A stretch of 64,000 nucleotides of DNA from Paenilisteria portnoyi (GCF_014322795.1 NZ_JAASTT010000007.1:62001-126000); one strand, 5' to 3'; positions 16,595 to 25,731 are shown, counted from the first letter of the stretch. A program made the numbers and translations. Notes: generated by a model from the letters alone, not told the origin.

Positions 16595-17164
16595 ATGATT
16601 ATTTATTTTGATTACTGGGAAGTTTTAATTTCAATATTTGTTATATACTTATGTACATTTAGTGTACTCAAGTTTTTCTTTAAGAAAGATTGGATTTATA
16701 TGATGTATTTCACTATTTTCTATATCTATCTTGCAGAAGTGGTTAATCTGACACAATTCCCAATCTATGCAATGGAAGGAATGGTGACAGAGGGGAATTC
16801 TATTTGGGCAGGGCTCTCATTGATTCCTTTTTCAAGTATTGATGTGAATAATTATTTTTTGAATATATGTTTGACGATTCCTTTTGGTTTCGGGCTAGCA
16901 TTTTTAATGCATACATCTTGGAAAAAAATAATGATTGCGAGCTTGATATTTATACTGATTATTGAGTTTAGCCAGTTTATCATTGGTATTTCTGTAGGAT
17001 ACATGTTCCGAGTTTTTGATGTAGATGATATTTTATTTAATTTTGTGGGATGTATGATTGGATATGTTTGTTTTCAATGGTTTCAAAATACGCTTATGCT
17101 TCTTTACCGAGGTGATAAGTCGCGATTCCCAATATTGTTTAGACATATAATGAAAACTAAATGA
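16595..17164 (+). CDS. VanZ-like family membrane protein
   Basis: The 189-residue protein has five or six hydrophobic helices. VanZ-like signatures are LSLIPFSSID, NICLTIPFGFGLAFL, IEFSQFIIG and FDVDDILFNFVGCMIGY, which carry the conserved Pro-Phe, Glu-x-x-Gln and Asp-Asp-x-x-x-Asn positions. VanZ of Tn1546 gives low-level teicoplanin resistance; the function of other members is unknown. It lies 27 bp after the secreted protein gene and shares its high AT content, so the two probably form a unit. Confidence 0.75.
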   Translation: MIIYFDYWEVLISIFVIYLCTFSVLKFFFKKDWIYMMYFTIFYIYLAEVVNLTQFPIYAMEGMVTEGNSIWAGLSLIPFSSIDVNNYFLNICLTIPFGFGLAFLMHTSWKKIMIASLIFILIIEFSQFIIGISVGYMFRVFDVDDILFNFVGCMIGYVCFQWFQNTLMLLYRGDKSRFPILFRHIMKTK

Positions 17165-17194
17165 AGAAAACACCGATTTGTGTTTATCGGTGTC
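17165..17194 (-). terminator. Terminator after fra
   Basis: ACACCGAT pairs with ATCGGTGT. Read on the minus strand the stem is followed by TTTTCTT, which fits termination of the fra transcript. Confidence 0.65.
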
Positions 17195-17212
17195 TCGAAT
17201 TATATTTCAGAC

Positions 17213-17584
17213 TCATTTCCGCCAAAACGTCTCGCAATCTGCTTTATCCGATACGTTAAATTCAATCATTTCTTTCAGTAAATCATAGTTCACGGGTTTA
17301 TCCCACGGGAAGCGTACTAGATTCGCTGTATGTGTGTAGCCGGCTGCTTTTATAGCTTCTGAAAAACGAGCCACGACAACTGCTTCAGGTGAAACGGCAA
17401 AGTTGTTCTTGGCGATGCTGAATCCAATAATAAAGGTATCGTGATCGGTGAACATTGGTTGATTCCACGCGATTTTTGACTTTAAATCAGGGAATTCTTC
17501 TTTCATCCAATTAAAAACAACTTCCATTTGCGCGCGATGTTCCGGGTTGTCGATTTTTGCTAAATAGTCTGATATAGTTTCCAT
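17213..17584 (-). CDS. fra: Frataxin-like iron chaperone Fra (YdhG, DUF1801)
   Basis: A 123-residue DUF1801 protein. IAWNQPMFTDHDTFIIGFSI near residue 37, the run VRFPWDKPVNYDLL and the end FNVSDKADCETFWRK agree closely with B. subtilis Fra/YdhG, including its C-terminal FWRK. Fra is a cytosolic iron-binding chaperone that hands iron to Fe-S cluster and heme enzymes. Coproheme decarboxylase is encoded 3 kb away on the same strand. It is a single-gene unit that closes the right edge of the accessory island. Confidence 0.85.
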   Translation of the reverse strand: METISDYLAKIDNPEHRAQMEVVFNWMKEEFPDLKSKIAWNQPMFTDHDTFIIGFSIAKNNFAVSPEAVVVARFSEAIKAAGYTHTANLVRFPWDKPVNYDLLKEMIEFNVSDKADCETFWRK

Positions 17585-17657
17585 CCATGTTCCTCCAGTC
17601 GATTTAAAAAAGGTATACGTCTATTTTAGCGTAAACGGATGAAAATACAAGTAAATG

Positions 17658-17713
17658 AGAAAGAAGTATGGCGTGCCAATCAATAAGACCGGTGCGCCAT
17701 ACTTCTTATTTTG
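17658..17713. terminator. Bidirectional terminator between fra and anrB
   Basis: AAGAAGTATGGCG (17661-17673) pairs perfectly with CGCCATACTTCTT (17695-17707), with T-rich flanks. Confidence 0.75.
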
Positions 17714-17716
17714 TGT

Positions 17717-19651
17717 TTATTTCTTTTTTCCCATGACGATGTTTGTGTAGGTGTTGACTGTCAGGAAGTAGTAAATAATGAACATCGCTGTGTAGATTCC
17801 GGTACTGATGAGAACTGGTAATGTCAGATCCATTTGCAACATGTTGGAAAGCATGCCAAGCGCGACGGAACTGTGGGCGATACCCAGTACAAGTGGTACA
17901 AGGAAGACCACAAGCACTTGCTTGGCGATTGTTTTACGAATTTCTTTGCGATCCAAACCGATTTTCTTCAAGATATCATATGTTGCGACATCGTTGTAAG
18001 CTTCGGTTAGTTGCTTGAAGTAGATGATACTACCCGTTGCTGCAAGGAAAACGAGACCGATAAACATGCCGATGAAAAGGAGTACACCTGTCATGCTCAT
18101 TGAATTTTCATAGTTTGTTGGATAGCTTATGAAATTAGCGTTTTCAGGTAATGCTTTCGCGATTTGCTCACTTAAAGGAATCGCGTCTTTTGGATTATCG
18201 ACCATGATAGATTGGATAGTTTGCGTTTTTTGAGTCGAAATCGTTTTAGCGACATCGTCAGAAATGATGAGTAAGCTGTAAAGGCTAGCGATCGGTGAGT
18301 TTTTTAGTGTTTCTGTTAAAGTCACTTTTTGCTTCGTACTATTTTCCAAGGTAAAGCTTTGGTTTTCAAGTAAATTTGCTGTTTTTTCTTCGTAGAGAGA
18401 AGCCGGTGCGATTAGAATTGCTTCATCATTGTTCAGGTCGGCTTTCGTTGCTTCTGTATTATTTTGTAGTGCCAGAAGTTTATTATAAGCCGTTTGACTG
18501 ATGAATGCAAAGCCGTTCTCAGGATCATATTCTATCGGCATTTCGCGGTTACTCGTAGCTTTGATATGGTTCAGAGGTGTTTCTTGATGATTGGTCATCG
18601 GTGTTTTTGTGTTAGTTTCAGCTAGTTTTAATGCTTCTTGATTACTTTTTTGATCGACAATCGTATATTCAAAAGTAGAAGGGAAGGAGTTTGTGGATTC
18701 TTTGTTCACGTTGTAGTAAAGGCTACCAATAGCACCGATAGCTGTCAGTGTTGTAGCACTCAAAATCGCGATGATAGCAAGGGTTCTCGCATTTGATGCA
18801 ATCCGAAAAGCAAGCTGGGAATTACTAATAATATTCGTGCCATTGTAGAAAATCCGTTTATTTTTGCGAATCTGGTTAAGTAGAAATGGTAAGAAATTGC
18901 TAAGAAGTAGGGCGGTTCCAATGATAACGGAGAATAGGATGGTCAACATGCCAGCTAATGGTCCCATTTTTGCTAGAAGAGAACCTTGACTAAGTGGTTG
19001 GAGAGCAAGGAAATAGCCTGCTCCAATTAATAATATCGAGAGAATAGCTAGAATTGGATTATTTTTTGGCGTTTTTTCGCGTTTACTTTCCGAATGAAAA
19101 AGTTCAAGAAGTGTGGTGCGATAAATAATTCGGTAACCAGTAAACGATGTAATCAGCGTGATGATGATGAAAATAACGACCGTATTAATCACGGCATCGA
19201 TAGAAAAGACGAAATTGCCGACACCACCAAAATTCATAATCTTAAGTAAAATCGTGACGAACAGTTTGGACAATAGCGTTCCAAGACCAATCCCGATAAC
19301 TAGTGCGACAACGCCCATCAAGAAATTCTCATAAAAAAGCATGCGGCCAATTTCTTTTTTACGAAGACCGAGCAGGGAATAGAGACCGATTTCCTTTTTG
19401 CGTTTCCGTGTGAAAAAGTGATTGGAGTATAAAATAAAGATGGCAACAAAGATAATCAAGACAATCGATGAGGCATTGAATACGGCAGAAAGCTTGGCAC
19501 TCTTATCGATTCGTTCAATAACGGCCGGATCTTTCGCCAAGGAAACAAAGGTATAGTAAATCATAATCGAGAAAATCATCGACGCGAAATAAAGGAAGTA
19601 ATGGACAAAATTATGTTTGATATTCTTTTTTGCTAGATCAAATAACGTCAT
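17717..19651 (-). CDS. anrB: Antimicrobial-peptide ABC transporter permease (BceB/AnrB type)
   Basis: The 644-residue protein has the FtsX-like BceB topology of ten membrane helices: four from residue ~15 to ~180, a pair near 200-260, one at ~290, a large extracellular domain (about 310-520) that binds the peptide, and three at the end. The RKRKKEIGLYSLLGLRKKEI loop is typical. With the ATPase it confers resistance to nisin, bacitracin and some beta-lactams in L. monocytogenes, where lmo2115 occupies the same neighbourhood. The start overlaps the anrA end by 14 bp. No histidine kinase or response regulator is adjacent. Confidence 0.85.
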   Translation of the reverse strand: MTLFDLAKKNIKHNFVHYFLYFASMIFSIMIYYTFVSLAKDPAVIERIDKSAKLSAVFNASSIVLIIFVAIFILYSNHFFTRKRKKEIGLYSLLGLRKKEIGRMLFYENFLMGVVALVIGIGLGTLLSKLFVTILLKIMNFGGVGNFVFSIDAVINTVVIFIIITLITSFTGYRIIYRTTLLELFHSESKREKTPKNNPILAILSILLIGAGYFLALQPLSQGSLLAKMGPLAGMLTILFSVIIGTALLLSNFLPFLLNQIRKNKRIFYNGTNIISNSQLAFRIASNARTLAIIAILSATTLTAIGAIGSLYYNVNKESTNSFPSTFEYTIVDQKSNQEALKLAETNTKTPMTNHQETPLNHIKATSNREMPIEYDPENGFAFISQTAYNKLLALQNNTEATKADLNNDEAILIAPASLYEEKTANLLENQSFTLENSTKQKVTLTETLKNSPIASLYSLLIISDDVAKTISTQKTQTIQSIMVDNPKDAIPLSEQIAKALPENANFISYPTNYENSMSMTGVLLFIGMFIGLVFLAATGSIIYFKQLTEAYNDVATYDILKKIGLDRKEIRKTIAKQVLVVFLVPLVLGIAHSSVALGMLSNMLQMDLTLPVLISTGIYTAMFIIYYFLTVNTYTNIVMGKKK

Positions 19652-20405
19652 TCATGTCCCCTCCTAGTTGCGCCAACACATCGAGAATTTTTTGGAAAAA
19701 CTCCTTACGCGTTTTTGTGCCACGATAAATTTCTGTATAAATTGCACCGTCTTTAATGAATAAAATCCGCTTACAAAAGCTCGCCGCATAAGCATCATGC
19801 GTCACCATCATAATCGTCGAATGTTCCTGCTCATTGAGGCCTTTCAAGCTTTCAAGCAAATCAGTGGCTGACTTCGAATCAAGCGCCCCAGTTGGCTCGT
19901 CCGCGAAAATCAAACTAGGATTCGCGATAATCGCACGACTCGCGGCGGTCCGCTGTTTCTGCCCACCGGAAATCTCGTTCGGGTACTTGTCTAAAATATC
20001 ACGAATGCCGAACGTATCAGCAACTTTTTCAAGGCTTGTTTCCATTTCCTTTAGAGGACGTTTCGCAAGCGCAAGCGGTAAGATAATATTTTCCCGAACA
20101 CTTAGCGTATCCAATAAGTTATAATCTTGAAAAATAAAGCCTAATTGGTCGCGGCGGAATGAGGACATTTGTTGCTCATTCATCGTTTCGAGTTCTTGCC
20201 CAGAAATTTGAATCTCACCAGATGTCGGTTTGTCGATGGTTGAGAAAACATTGAGAAGTGTCGATTTACCAGCACCACTTGGACCCATGATACCAACGAA
20301 ATCCCCTTTTGCAATTTCCAAACTGATATTATCTAAAGCTGTGTATACATTACCTTTAATGCCGTAAACTTTACGAACATTTTTTGCCTGTAGAACTATT
20401 TCCAT
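19638..20405 (-). CDS. anrA: Antimicrobial-peptide ABC transporter ATPase (BceA/AnrA type)
   Basis: The 255-residue MacB/BceA-type ATPase has a Walker A GPSGAGKSTLL (~41), Q-loop FIFQDYNLLD (~89), signature SGGQKQRTAASRAI (~146), where the usual LSGGQ is ISGGQ, and Walker B LIFADEPTGALD (~166). TGALDSKS is the usual D-loop of the peptide exporter group. It powers AnrB and lies first in the two-gene operon after AGGAGGAATTTAC-ATG. Both genes together with hemQ and manA match the order of lmo2110-lmo2115. Confidence 0.88.
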   Translation of the reverse strand: MEIVLQAKNVRKVYGIKGNVYTALDNISLEIAKGDFVGIMGPSGAGKSTLLNVFSTIDKPTSGEIQISGQELETMNEQQMSSFRRDQLGFIFQDYNLLDTLSVRENIILPLALAKRPLKEMETSLEKVADTFGIRDILDKYPNEISGGQKQRTAASRAIIANPSLIFADEPTGALDSKSATDLLESLKGLNEQEHSTIMMVTHDAYAASFCKRILFIKDGAIYTEIYRGTKTRKEFFQKILDVLAQLGGDMNDVI

Positions 20406-20527
20406 GTAAATTCCTCCTAAATAAATAACTATACCCTTAGTTTAACGGTAAAGAGAGGTCCGTTCCATTGTCTAAGATGACATTATCGGAGAGGAGACTT
20501 ACAATTTTGTAATGATGAAGGTCTGTT

Positions 20528-20600
20528 CAGCTCCGAAAAAATTTCGAGGGGCTGGCCGTTGAATGCTAGATCCGGAGCCGCCGAACATGATTAAAAAATT
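20528..20600. repeat. Palindromic intergenic repeat, copy A
   Basis: CAGCTCCGAAAAAATTTCGAGGGGCTGG forms a stem (written here as CAGCTCCGAAA and TTTCGAGGGGCTG) and is followed by GCTAGATCCGGAGCC. Both parts are related to copy B at 27384 (CGAGGGTCTGG, then GCTAGATCTG). The stem-end bases differ between copies but stay complementary. Confidence 0.65.
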
Positions 20601-20653
20601 TAGAACTTAGCGTTTTAATATTTGATTCTAGGTAGTTTGGGGTTCTGCGGATA

Positions 20654-20777
20654 AGAGCCACTGATGGATTACCTGCTCACGGTGTTCGCATGCATATTGA
20701 GGCTCTAATTCAGCAGGGGATGCTTCATAAGAGCCTCAACAAAACCCAGCCCCCTACTATCGGGAAACTGGGCTCTA
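20654..20777. other. Alternating complementary segments with hemQ terminator
   Basis: Four short segments alternate: AGAGCC (20654), GGCTCT (20701), AGAGCC (20731) and GGGCTCT (20770). GAGGCTCT and AGAGCCTC form one stem. The last part (AACCCAGCCCC with ACTGGGCTC, 20744-20775) reads on the minus strand as a terminator with a TTTTGTT tail for hemQ. The rest of 20406-20795 holds the anrA leader and repeat copy A; no gene is seen. Confidence 0.5.
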
Positions 20778-20795
20778 AACTCTATGGAACAATCA

Positions 20796-21551
20796 CTAAA
20801 TCCTAAAAAAATTCGTCAGCTCGTCTGTTGCAATATAATTCCCAATCAAGAAGGAACCAAACTCCGCAAACCGAGCGCTAGACTCATCAAAACGCATCTC
20901 CGTCACAATTCGTTTGAAATCAAGCGCATCATCTGCAAATAGCGTCACGCCCCACTCGAAATCATCTAAACCAATAGAGCCACCAATGATCTGCTTAATC
21001 TTTCCGGCATACGTACGGCCAATCGCGCCATGGTCACGAATCATCGCTTGGCGTTCTTCCATCGGTAACATGTACCAGTTATCAGTAAGGTTACGCCGTT
21101 TTGTCATCGGATAAAAACAAATATGCTTACGTGCTGGTAATTCTGGATATAAACGCTCACGCACATGTTTATTTTCATATGGATCTTCCCCTTTAGACAA
21201 GTGATTTGCCAAGTAGTTACTTAACTCCACAACGGAAATGTACGAATATGCAGGCAATAAATAATCCGCAATCCGCAGTTTATTCAACTGATTCTCAACC
21301 TCATTCAAACCTTCAAGTGTAGGTCTAAGCGTGAAAAATAGCAAATCAGCTTTTTGACCGATAATCGAGTAAATTGTGTGTTCCCCTTCCCCCATTTTCT
21401 TCGTGATATCCATGTCGCCTAAGAAATTTTGTAATTCATTGAGCATAGCATCGCGATCAATAGGGGAAACTTCTCTGAGAGCTGGCCAGTCAATTGTTCT
21501 GAAATCGTGTATCGAAAACCAACCGTCTAATGTTTTAACTGCTTCGTTCAT
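20796..21551 (-). CDS. hemQ: Coproheme decarboxylase HemQ
   Basis: The 251-residue protein belongs to the chlorite-dismutase-like HemQ family of Gram-positives. His174 in [16 protein letters not shown] is the axial heme ligand position and Tyr147 in CFYPMTKRR is the catalytic tyrosine, both at the same numbers as in L. monocytogenes HemQ. It converts coproheme III to heme b by two oxidative decarboxylations, the last step of the coproporphyrin-dependent route. It has its own GAAGGAAGTG ribosome binding site and terminator. Confidence 0.92.
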   Translation of the reverse strand: MNEAVKTLDGWFSIHDFRTIDWPALREVSPIDRDAMLNELQNFLGDMDITKKMGEGEHTIYSIIGQKADLLFFTLRPTLEGLNEVENQLNKLRIADYLLPAYSYISVVELSNYLANHLSKGEDPYENKHVRERLYPELPARKHICFYPMTKRRNLTDNWYMLPMEERQAMIRDHGAIGRTYAGKIKQIIGGSIGLDDFEWGVTLFADDALDFKRIVTEMRFDESSARFAEFGSFLIGNYIATDELTNFFRI

Positions 21552-21674
21552 AATAAAGCACTTCCTTCCTTATGTACTGCCTAAATTGTAACACAAAAAA
21601 GAGAACGCTGTCCCACTCTGTGTTTGTGAAAAAACCTCCGCCTAAAAAAAGAAGGGGAGGAATCTTCGTCAAAT

Positions 21675-22628
21675 TTATTTCGCTGGTGTCGAAACAATAC
21701 AGCTAACATTGCCATCAATTGTCCAATTTTTGCACGTGTTTGGTAGGATGAAATGATCGGCTTTTTTGATCGGAGTTGATTCACCATCAATCGTTAGCGT
21801 TGCAGATCCGGCAAGCACACTGACCAATGTGTATGGCGCTGTGGCCTCGAAATCAGCTTTTCCATCGATATCCCATTTATAGACCGCGAAAAATTCACTT
21901 TCTACAAACGTGGTTTCTGTTAGAGCACCCGTTGTTTTTGTGGTGATATCCAAAACAGCATCATGATGAGGAACAGTTGTCACATCGATGGATTTCTCCA
22001 AGTGAAGTTCGCGCTTATTTCCGTCTTTGTCGACACGATCATAATCATACACGCGATAAGTTGTATCAGAACTTTGTTGCGTCTCAAGAACAAGCGTCCC
22101 TGTACAAAGCGCATGAATCGTACCACTTGGAACGTAGAAAAAATCACCTGGTTTAATCGCAACTTTACGAAGCAACTCGCTCCACTTACCGTCACGCGTC
22201 CAGTCAATCAATTCTTGTTTCGATGTCGCGTTATGGCCATAAACAAGTTCAGCGCCGGGCTCGCAATCAATAATATACCAACATTCCGTCTTGCCAAGCT
22301 CGCCGTTTTCATGTTCTTTCGCATACGCATCATTCGGGTGAACTTGCACCGATAAATCCGTGTTCGCATCCAAAATCTTCGTCAATAACGGGAATACCGC
22401 CTCTTTCGGATTGCCAAACAAAGCAGGTTGCTCCGCCCATAATTCAATCAAAGTTTTCCCCGCAAACTCGCCATTTTTGACAGTGGAAGGGCCATGTGGA
22501 TGCGCTGAAATCGACCAATGTTCGCCAGTTGTTTCAGTTGGAATTGTATAGCCGAAGAAGTCACGTAATTTCGTGCCACCCCATATGCGATCTTGAAAAA
22601 CTGAATCTAAAAATAAAGCCTTTGTCAT
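21675..22628 (-). CDS. manA: Mannose-6-phosphate isomerase, class I
   Basis: The 317-residue cupin protein has the short ManA/Pmi form of Bacillus. Zinc and active-site motifs are present: DRIWGGTKL at the N-terminus, LSVQVHPNDAYAKEHENGE near residue 93, GKTECWYI and the run FFYVPSGTIHALC near residue 160, with KADHFILP at the end. It interconverts mannose-6-P and fructose-6-P in the cytosol. The gene is preceded by AGGAGG and stands 19 bp downstream of a nitroreductase gene in the same direction, so the pair is probably one transcript. Confidence 0.9.
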   Translation of the reverse strand: MTKALFLDSVFQDRIWGGTKLRDFFGYTIPTETTGEHWSISAHPHGPSTVKNGEFAGKTLIELWAEQPALFGNPKEAVFPLLTKILDANTDLSVQVHPNDAYAKEHENGELGKTECWYIIDCEPGAELVYGHNATSKQELIDWTRDGKWSELLRKVAIKPGDFFYVPSGTIHALCTGTLVLETQQSSDTTYRVYDYDRVDKDGNKRELHLEKSIDVTTVPHHDAVLDITTKTTGALTETTFVESEFFAVYKWDIDGKADFEATAPYTLVSVLAGSATLTIDGESTPIKKADHFILPNTCKNWTIDGNVSCIVSTPAK

Positions 22629-22647
22629 TGTTATTGCCTCCTAATTT

Positions 22648-23382
22648 TTATACATCTTTCATTAAAAAACCTTGTTGTTTCAGTGTTTCTGCGATGGAAG
22701 GATAGTAATCTTTATCATAAAACGCCGAAACGCGCGCGGACCAGGAAATCCCGCCTTCACGTGCCGAAAAAGGAATAATCGTTTTATCATAAGCCGCCAT
22801 CAGGTCTATAACGTCTGTTTGGTACATTTCTTCAAAGTAAACGGCTTCTTTCGGAAAACGCGGCTTAATCGGCATTTCTACATCAGGATAGCCGATGCAA
22901 AGTCCGACAACTGGGAAAACATGTTTAGGCAGCTTCAAAAAATCAATGACGTCCGCCATATTACGACGAATTCCGCCGATACAAACGACGCCTAAATCAA
23001 AGGATTCCGCTGCGATAATCGCATTTTCGCAAGCTAGTCCAACATCCGTTGCCCCAACGAGTAGAGCGTCCACATTTTCCACGGCAGAATGCGAACCTTG
23101 GTGCTGCTCACTCGCCAAATGCGTCCGATAAAAATCAGCCACAAAAACAAGAAATACGGAGCACTCCGCTATGTACGGTTGATTGCCACAGAGTTCCGCG
23201 ATTTTCTGTTTGCGCTCAGGATTTTGGATAGCGATAATCGAATATTGCTGGCCGTTAATCCAGGACGGCGCACTTTGAGCAGAACGAATAATACTATCTA
23301 ATTGTGCCTTTGGAATCGTTTTATCCGTTTTATATTTACGAAAAGAACGATGATTTTGCAAATGATTTATGATTGGATTCAC
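22648..23382 (-). CDS. NAD(P)H-dependent FMN oxidoreductase, nitroreductase family
   Basis: A 244-residue NfrA/NfsA-type flavoenzyme. HRSFRKYKTDKTIP at the N-terminus binds the FMN phosphate, SAQSAPSWINGQQYS follows it, and CIGGIRRNMADVIDFLKLP with PVVGLCIGYP lies near residue 160, where this group binds NADPH and FMN. The GTG at 23382 is used, because GGAGG is eight bases upstream; an ATG five codons earlier overlaps that site. Such enzymes reduce nitro compounds, quinones or disulfides; the natural substrate is not evident. Confidence 0.82.
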   Translation of the reverse strand: MNPIINHLQNHRSFRKYKTDKTIPKAQLDSIIRSAQSAPSWINGQQYSIIAIQNPERKQKIAELCGNQPYIAECSVFLVFVADFYRTHLASEQHQGSHSAVENVDALLVGATDVGLACENAIIAAESFDLGVVCIGGIRRNMADVIDFLKLPKHVFPVVGLCIGYPDVEMPIKPRFPKEAVYFEEMYQTDVIDLMAAYDKTIIPFSAREGGISWSARVSAFYDKDYYPSIAETLKQQGFLMKDV

Positions 23383-23519
23383 ACAGAAAACCTCCATTTC
23401 GAGTACACTAACAAACTAAGTATAGCCTTTTTTAGAAGTAGATGAAAGTATTTTTAAGTTATGGGTTGAAAAAGAGTTCTGACATCCAGTAAAATAGGGT
23501 TTGGAAAGTAGGTGGCAAT

Positions 23520-23744
23520 GTGGAAAAAAAGAGAGCAATCGGACTTTTAGAAAAATATTTCTTTACAACGGAGGAAGCAGCTGCCTTCTTAGGAATTTCA
23601 AAACAAGCCTTATCGTCACTCGTAAAGCGTGGGAAAATAGAGCGCGTGGAGAAAGGGCAGGTCAGTTTGTTTTTTAAAGATGATCTGGAGGCACGGAAGG
23701 ATGCACAAGTGATACTCCGCAAAAAATATCGGCCGTATACATAA
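23520..23744 (+). CDS. Small helix-turn-helix DNA-binding protein
   Basis: A 74-residue protein with an excisionase/MerR-like helix-turn-helix, FTTEEAAAFLGISKQALSSL, then the wing-like KRGKIERVEKGQVSLFF. It ends in the basic KKYRPYT. Translation starts at GTG, with AGGTGG six bases before. It is the only gene between a nitroreductase and a pseudouridine synthase, 97 bp upstream of the latter. Its target is unknown; small proteins of this type may regulate the neighbouring genes. Confidence 0.65.
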   Translation: MEKKRAIGLLEKYFFTTEEAAAFLGISKQALSSLVKRGKIERVEKGQVSLFFKDDLEARKDAQVILRKKYRPYT

Positions 23745-23841
23745 CGAAGTCCACCGAGCGCAATTGTCAGGATTCGAAATAAACGTTAGAATGGGTTATA
23801 TAGAAGAAATGCAAAAATCGGGTGTGGAGGCGTTTAGAGGA

Positions 23842-24561
23842 ATGAGATTAGATAAATTGCTCGCCAATAGTGGCTTTGGAAGCAGGACAGAAGTCAAGCA
23901 ACTACTGAAAAATGGTGCGGTTACGGTAAATGATGTGCGGCAAAAAGAGGCGAAATTCCAAGTGGACGCTGTGCAAGATTCGGTGGAAGTTTACGGGGAA
24001 GCCGTTTTGTACGAGGAATTTACATACTTGATGATGAATAAACCACCAGGCGTTGTTAGTGCGACGGAGGACAATTGGGATCAGACGGTCATTGACATAT
24101 TAGACGAACGAGACCGATTGAAAAAACTTTTCCCGGTTGGGCGTTTGGATAAAGATACAGAAGGATTGTTGCTTATTTCGAATAACGGGGTTTTGGCGCA
24201 TAATTTATTATCTCCTAAAAAGCATGTGGATAAAACGTATTTTGCAAAAATTGAAGGCGTTGTAAAGGAAGCGGATATCGCGATTTTTAGAGATGGCGTT
24301 ACGATTTCGGATAATTATACGTGTAAATCGGCGGAATTGGTTATTTTGCAGGTCGAGAATGGGTTTTCTGAAGTGGAAGTAACGATCCAAGAAGGGAAGT
24401 TCCACCAAGTGAAGCGGATGTTTGAGGCTGTTGATAAGCAGGTCGTTTATTTGAAACGTTTGCGGATGGGGGCTTTGCATTTAGATGAAACGCTTGGACT
24501 CGGGGAATATCGACCGTTAACGAAAGATGAGTTAGCCGCATTAACGTCATTTGAAAAATAA
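23842..24561 (+). CDS. RsuA-family 16S rRNA pseudouridine synthase
   Basis: The 239-residue protein has an N-terminal S4 RNA-binding domain (MRLDKLLANSGFGSRTEVKQ) and an RsuA/RluB catalytic domain. The catalytic Asp lies in PVGRLDKDTEGLLLI (~103), and the strands MMNKPPGVVSAT and GKFHQVKRMFEAV are diagnostic. Such enzymes isomerise one uridine of rRNA, usually U516 of 16S. ATG 23842 has TAGAGGA just upstream; the 26-codon extension does not resemble the family. Confidence 0.87.
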   Translation: MRLDKLLANSGFGSRTEVKQLLKNGAVTVNDVRQKEAKFQVDAVQDSVEVYGEAVLYEEFTYLMMNKPPGVVSATEDNWDQTVIDILDERDRLKKLFPVGRLDKDTEGLLLISNNGVLAHNLLSPKKHVDKTYFAKIEGVVKEADIAIFRDGVTISDNYTCKSAELVILQVENGFSEVEVTIQEGKFHQVKRMFEAVDKQVVYLKRLRMGALHLDETLGLGEYRPLTKDELAALTSFEK

Positions 24562-24682
24562 ACTGTACTAGTTATGAAAAATAATTGACCGCTACAGTTC
24601 GATAAAGTATTTTGAATGACTGTTCATGCCTGTATTGATACAAAGCGCGCTTATTTTAAACTGTGCTAGTCGATTTGTATTG

Positions 24683-24712
24683 CTGTCAAAGTGTTCGGAT
24701 TCATAGTAGAAT
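24683..24712 (+). promoter_or_regulatory. Putative pta promoter
   Basis: CTGTCA and TAGAAT are separated by 18 bp, with the -10 box 42 bp upstream of the pta start. No convincing catabolite-response site was seen close to it. Confidence 0.45.
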
Positions 24713-24753
24713 AGAGATATCATATTATTATTTAATTGGAGGAAAAGGAAATT

Positions 24754-25731
24754 ATGAGTGATTTATTTACAACGTTAAAAGCGCAAGTGACTGGAAAAGG
24801 GTTACGCATTGTATTACCAGAAGGCGAAGATGCTCGTATTGTTGGTGCGGCGGCGGAGCTTTTGAAAGATGGTATCGTAACTCCAATTTTGCTAGGGGAT
24901 AAAGTGGCGATTGCGGCAACAGCGAAGGAATTGAACGTATCTTTGGATGGCATCGCGATTCATGAGCCAGCGACAGATCCACTTTTTGATGAGTTGGTTG
25001 CGGCATTTGTAGAACGTCGTAAAGGCAAGGCAACAGAAGCGGACGCGCGTAAAATCCTCGTTGACCCGAACTATTTCGGTACGATGTTGGTTTACACTGG
25101 GAAAGCGGACGGCCTTGTAAGTGGTGCGGCGCATTCTACAGCAGATACAGTTCGCCCAGCGCTACAAATTATCAAAACAAAACCGGGCATTTCAAAAGTA
25201 GCGGGCGCGATGATTATGGTTCGCGGCGACGAAAAATACGTTTTCAGTGACGTAGCGATTAATATTGCACCAGTTGCGCAAGACTTGGCAGAAAACGCGA
25301 TTGTTAGCGCAGAAACGGCTTCGGTATTCGGAATCGATCCACGCGTAGCTATGCTTAGCTTCTCGACAAAAGGTTCAGCTAAATCGGAAGAAACAGAGAA
25401 AGTGGCTGAAGCAACCGCGATTGCAAAAGAAAAAGCACCTGATTTAGTGCTTGATGGCGAATTCCAATTTGATGCGGCGTTTGTCCCATCTGTTGCAGCG
25501 AGCAAAGCACCTGACTCTGTTCTTAAAGGAGACGCGAACGTATTCATTTTCCCAAGTCTAGAAGCCGGGAACATTGGTTACAAAATTGCGCAACGCCTCG
25601 GTAATTTTGAAGCGGTTGGGCCGATTTTACAAGGCTTGAACGCACCAGTGAACGATCTTTCTCGTGGCTGTAATACGAAAGATGTTTACAATTTAACGCT
25701 AATCACTGCGGCACAAGCTGTAGCGGAATAA
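24754..25731 (+). CDS. pta: Phosphate acetyltransferase
   Basis: A 325-residue single-domain Pta. Signature stretches are IVLPEGEDARIVGAAAEL (~17), GMLVYTGKADGLVSGAAHST (written here with the actual TMLVYTGKADG, ~110), and the C-terminal NIGYKIAQRLGNFEAVGPI with GLNAPVNDLSRGC, which form the CoA and phosphate pocket. It makes acetyl phosphate from acetyl-CoA and, with AckA, drives overflow acetate formation. A GGAGGAAAAGG site precedes the ATG at 24754. Single-gene unit with a perfect terminator, matching the Listeria pta locus next to pdxST. Confidence 0.93.
   Translation: MSDLFTTLKAQVTGKGLRIVLPEGEDARIVGAAAELLKDGIVTPILLGDKVAIAATAKELNVSLDGIAIHEPATDPLFDELVAAFVERRKGKATEADARKILVDPNYFGTMLVYTGKADGLVSGAAHSTADTVRPALQIIKTKPGISKVAGAMIMVRGDEKYVFSDVAINIAPVAQDLAENAIVSAETASVFGIDPRVAMLSFSTKGSAKSEETEKVAEATAIAKEKAPDLVLDGEFQFDAAFVPSVAASKAPDSVLKGDANVFIFPSLEAGNIGYKIAQRLGNFEAVGPILQGLNAPVNDLSRGCNTKDVYNLTLITAAQAVAE

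Noticed and set aside
24630..24660. Possible catabolite-response (cre) site upstream of pta
   Set aside because: AAAGCGCGCTTATT matches only the centre of the consensus and lacks the TG/CA ends.
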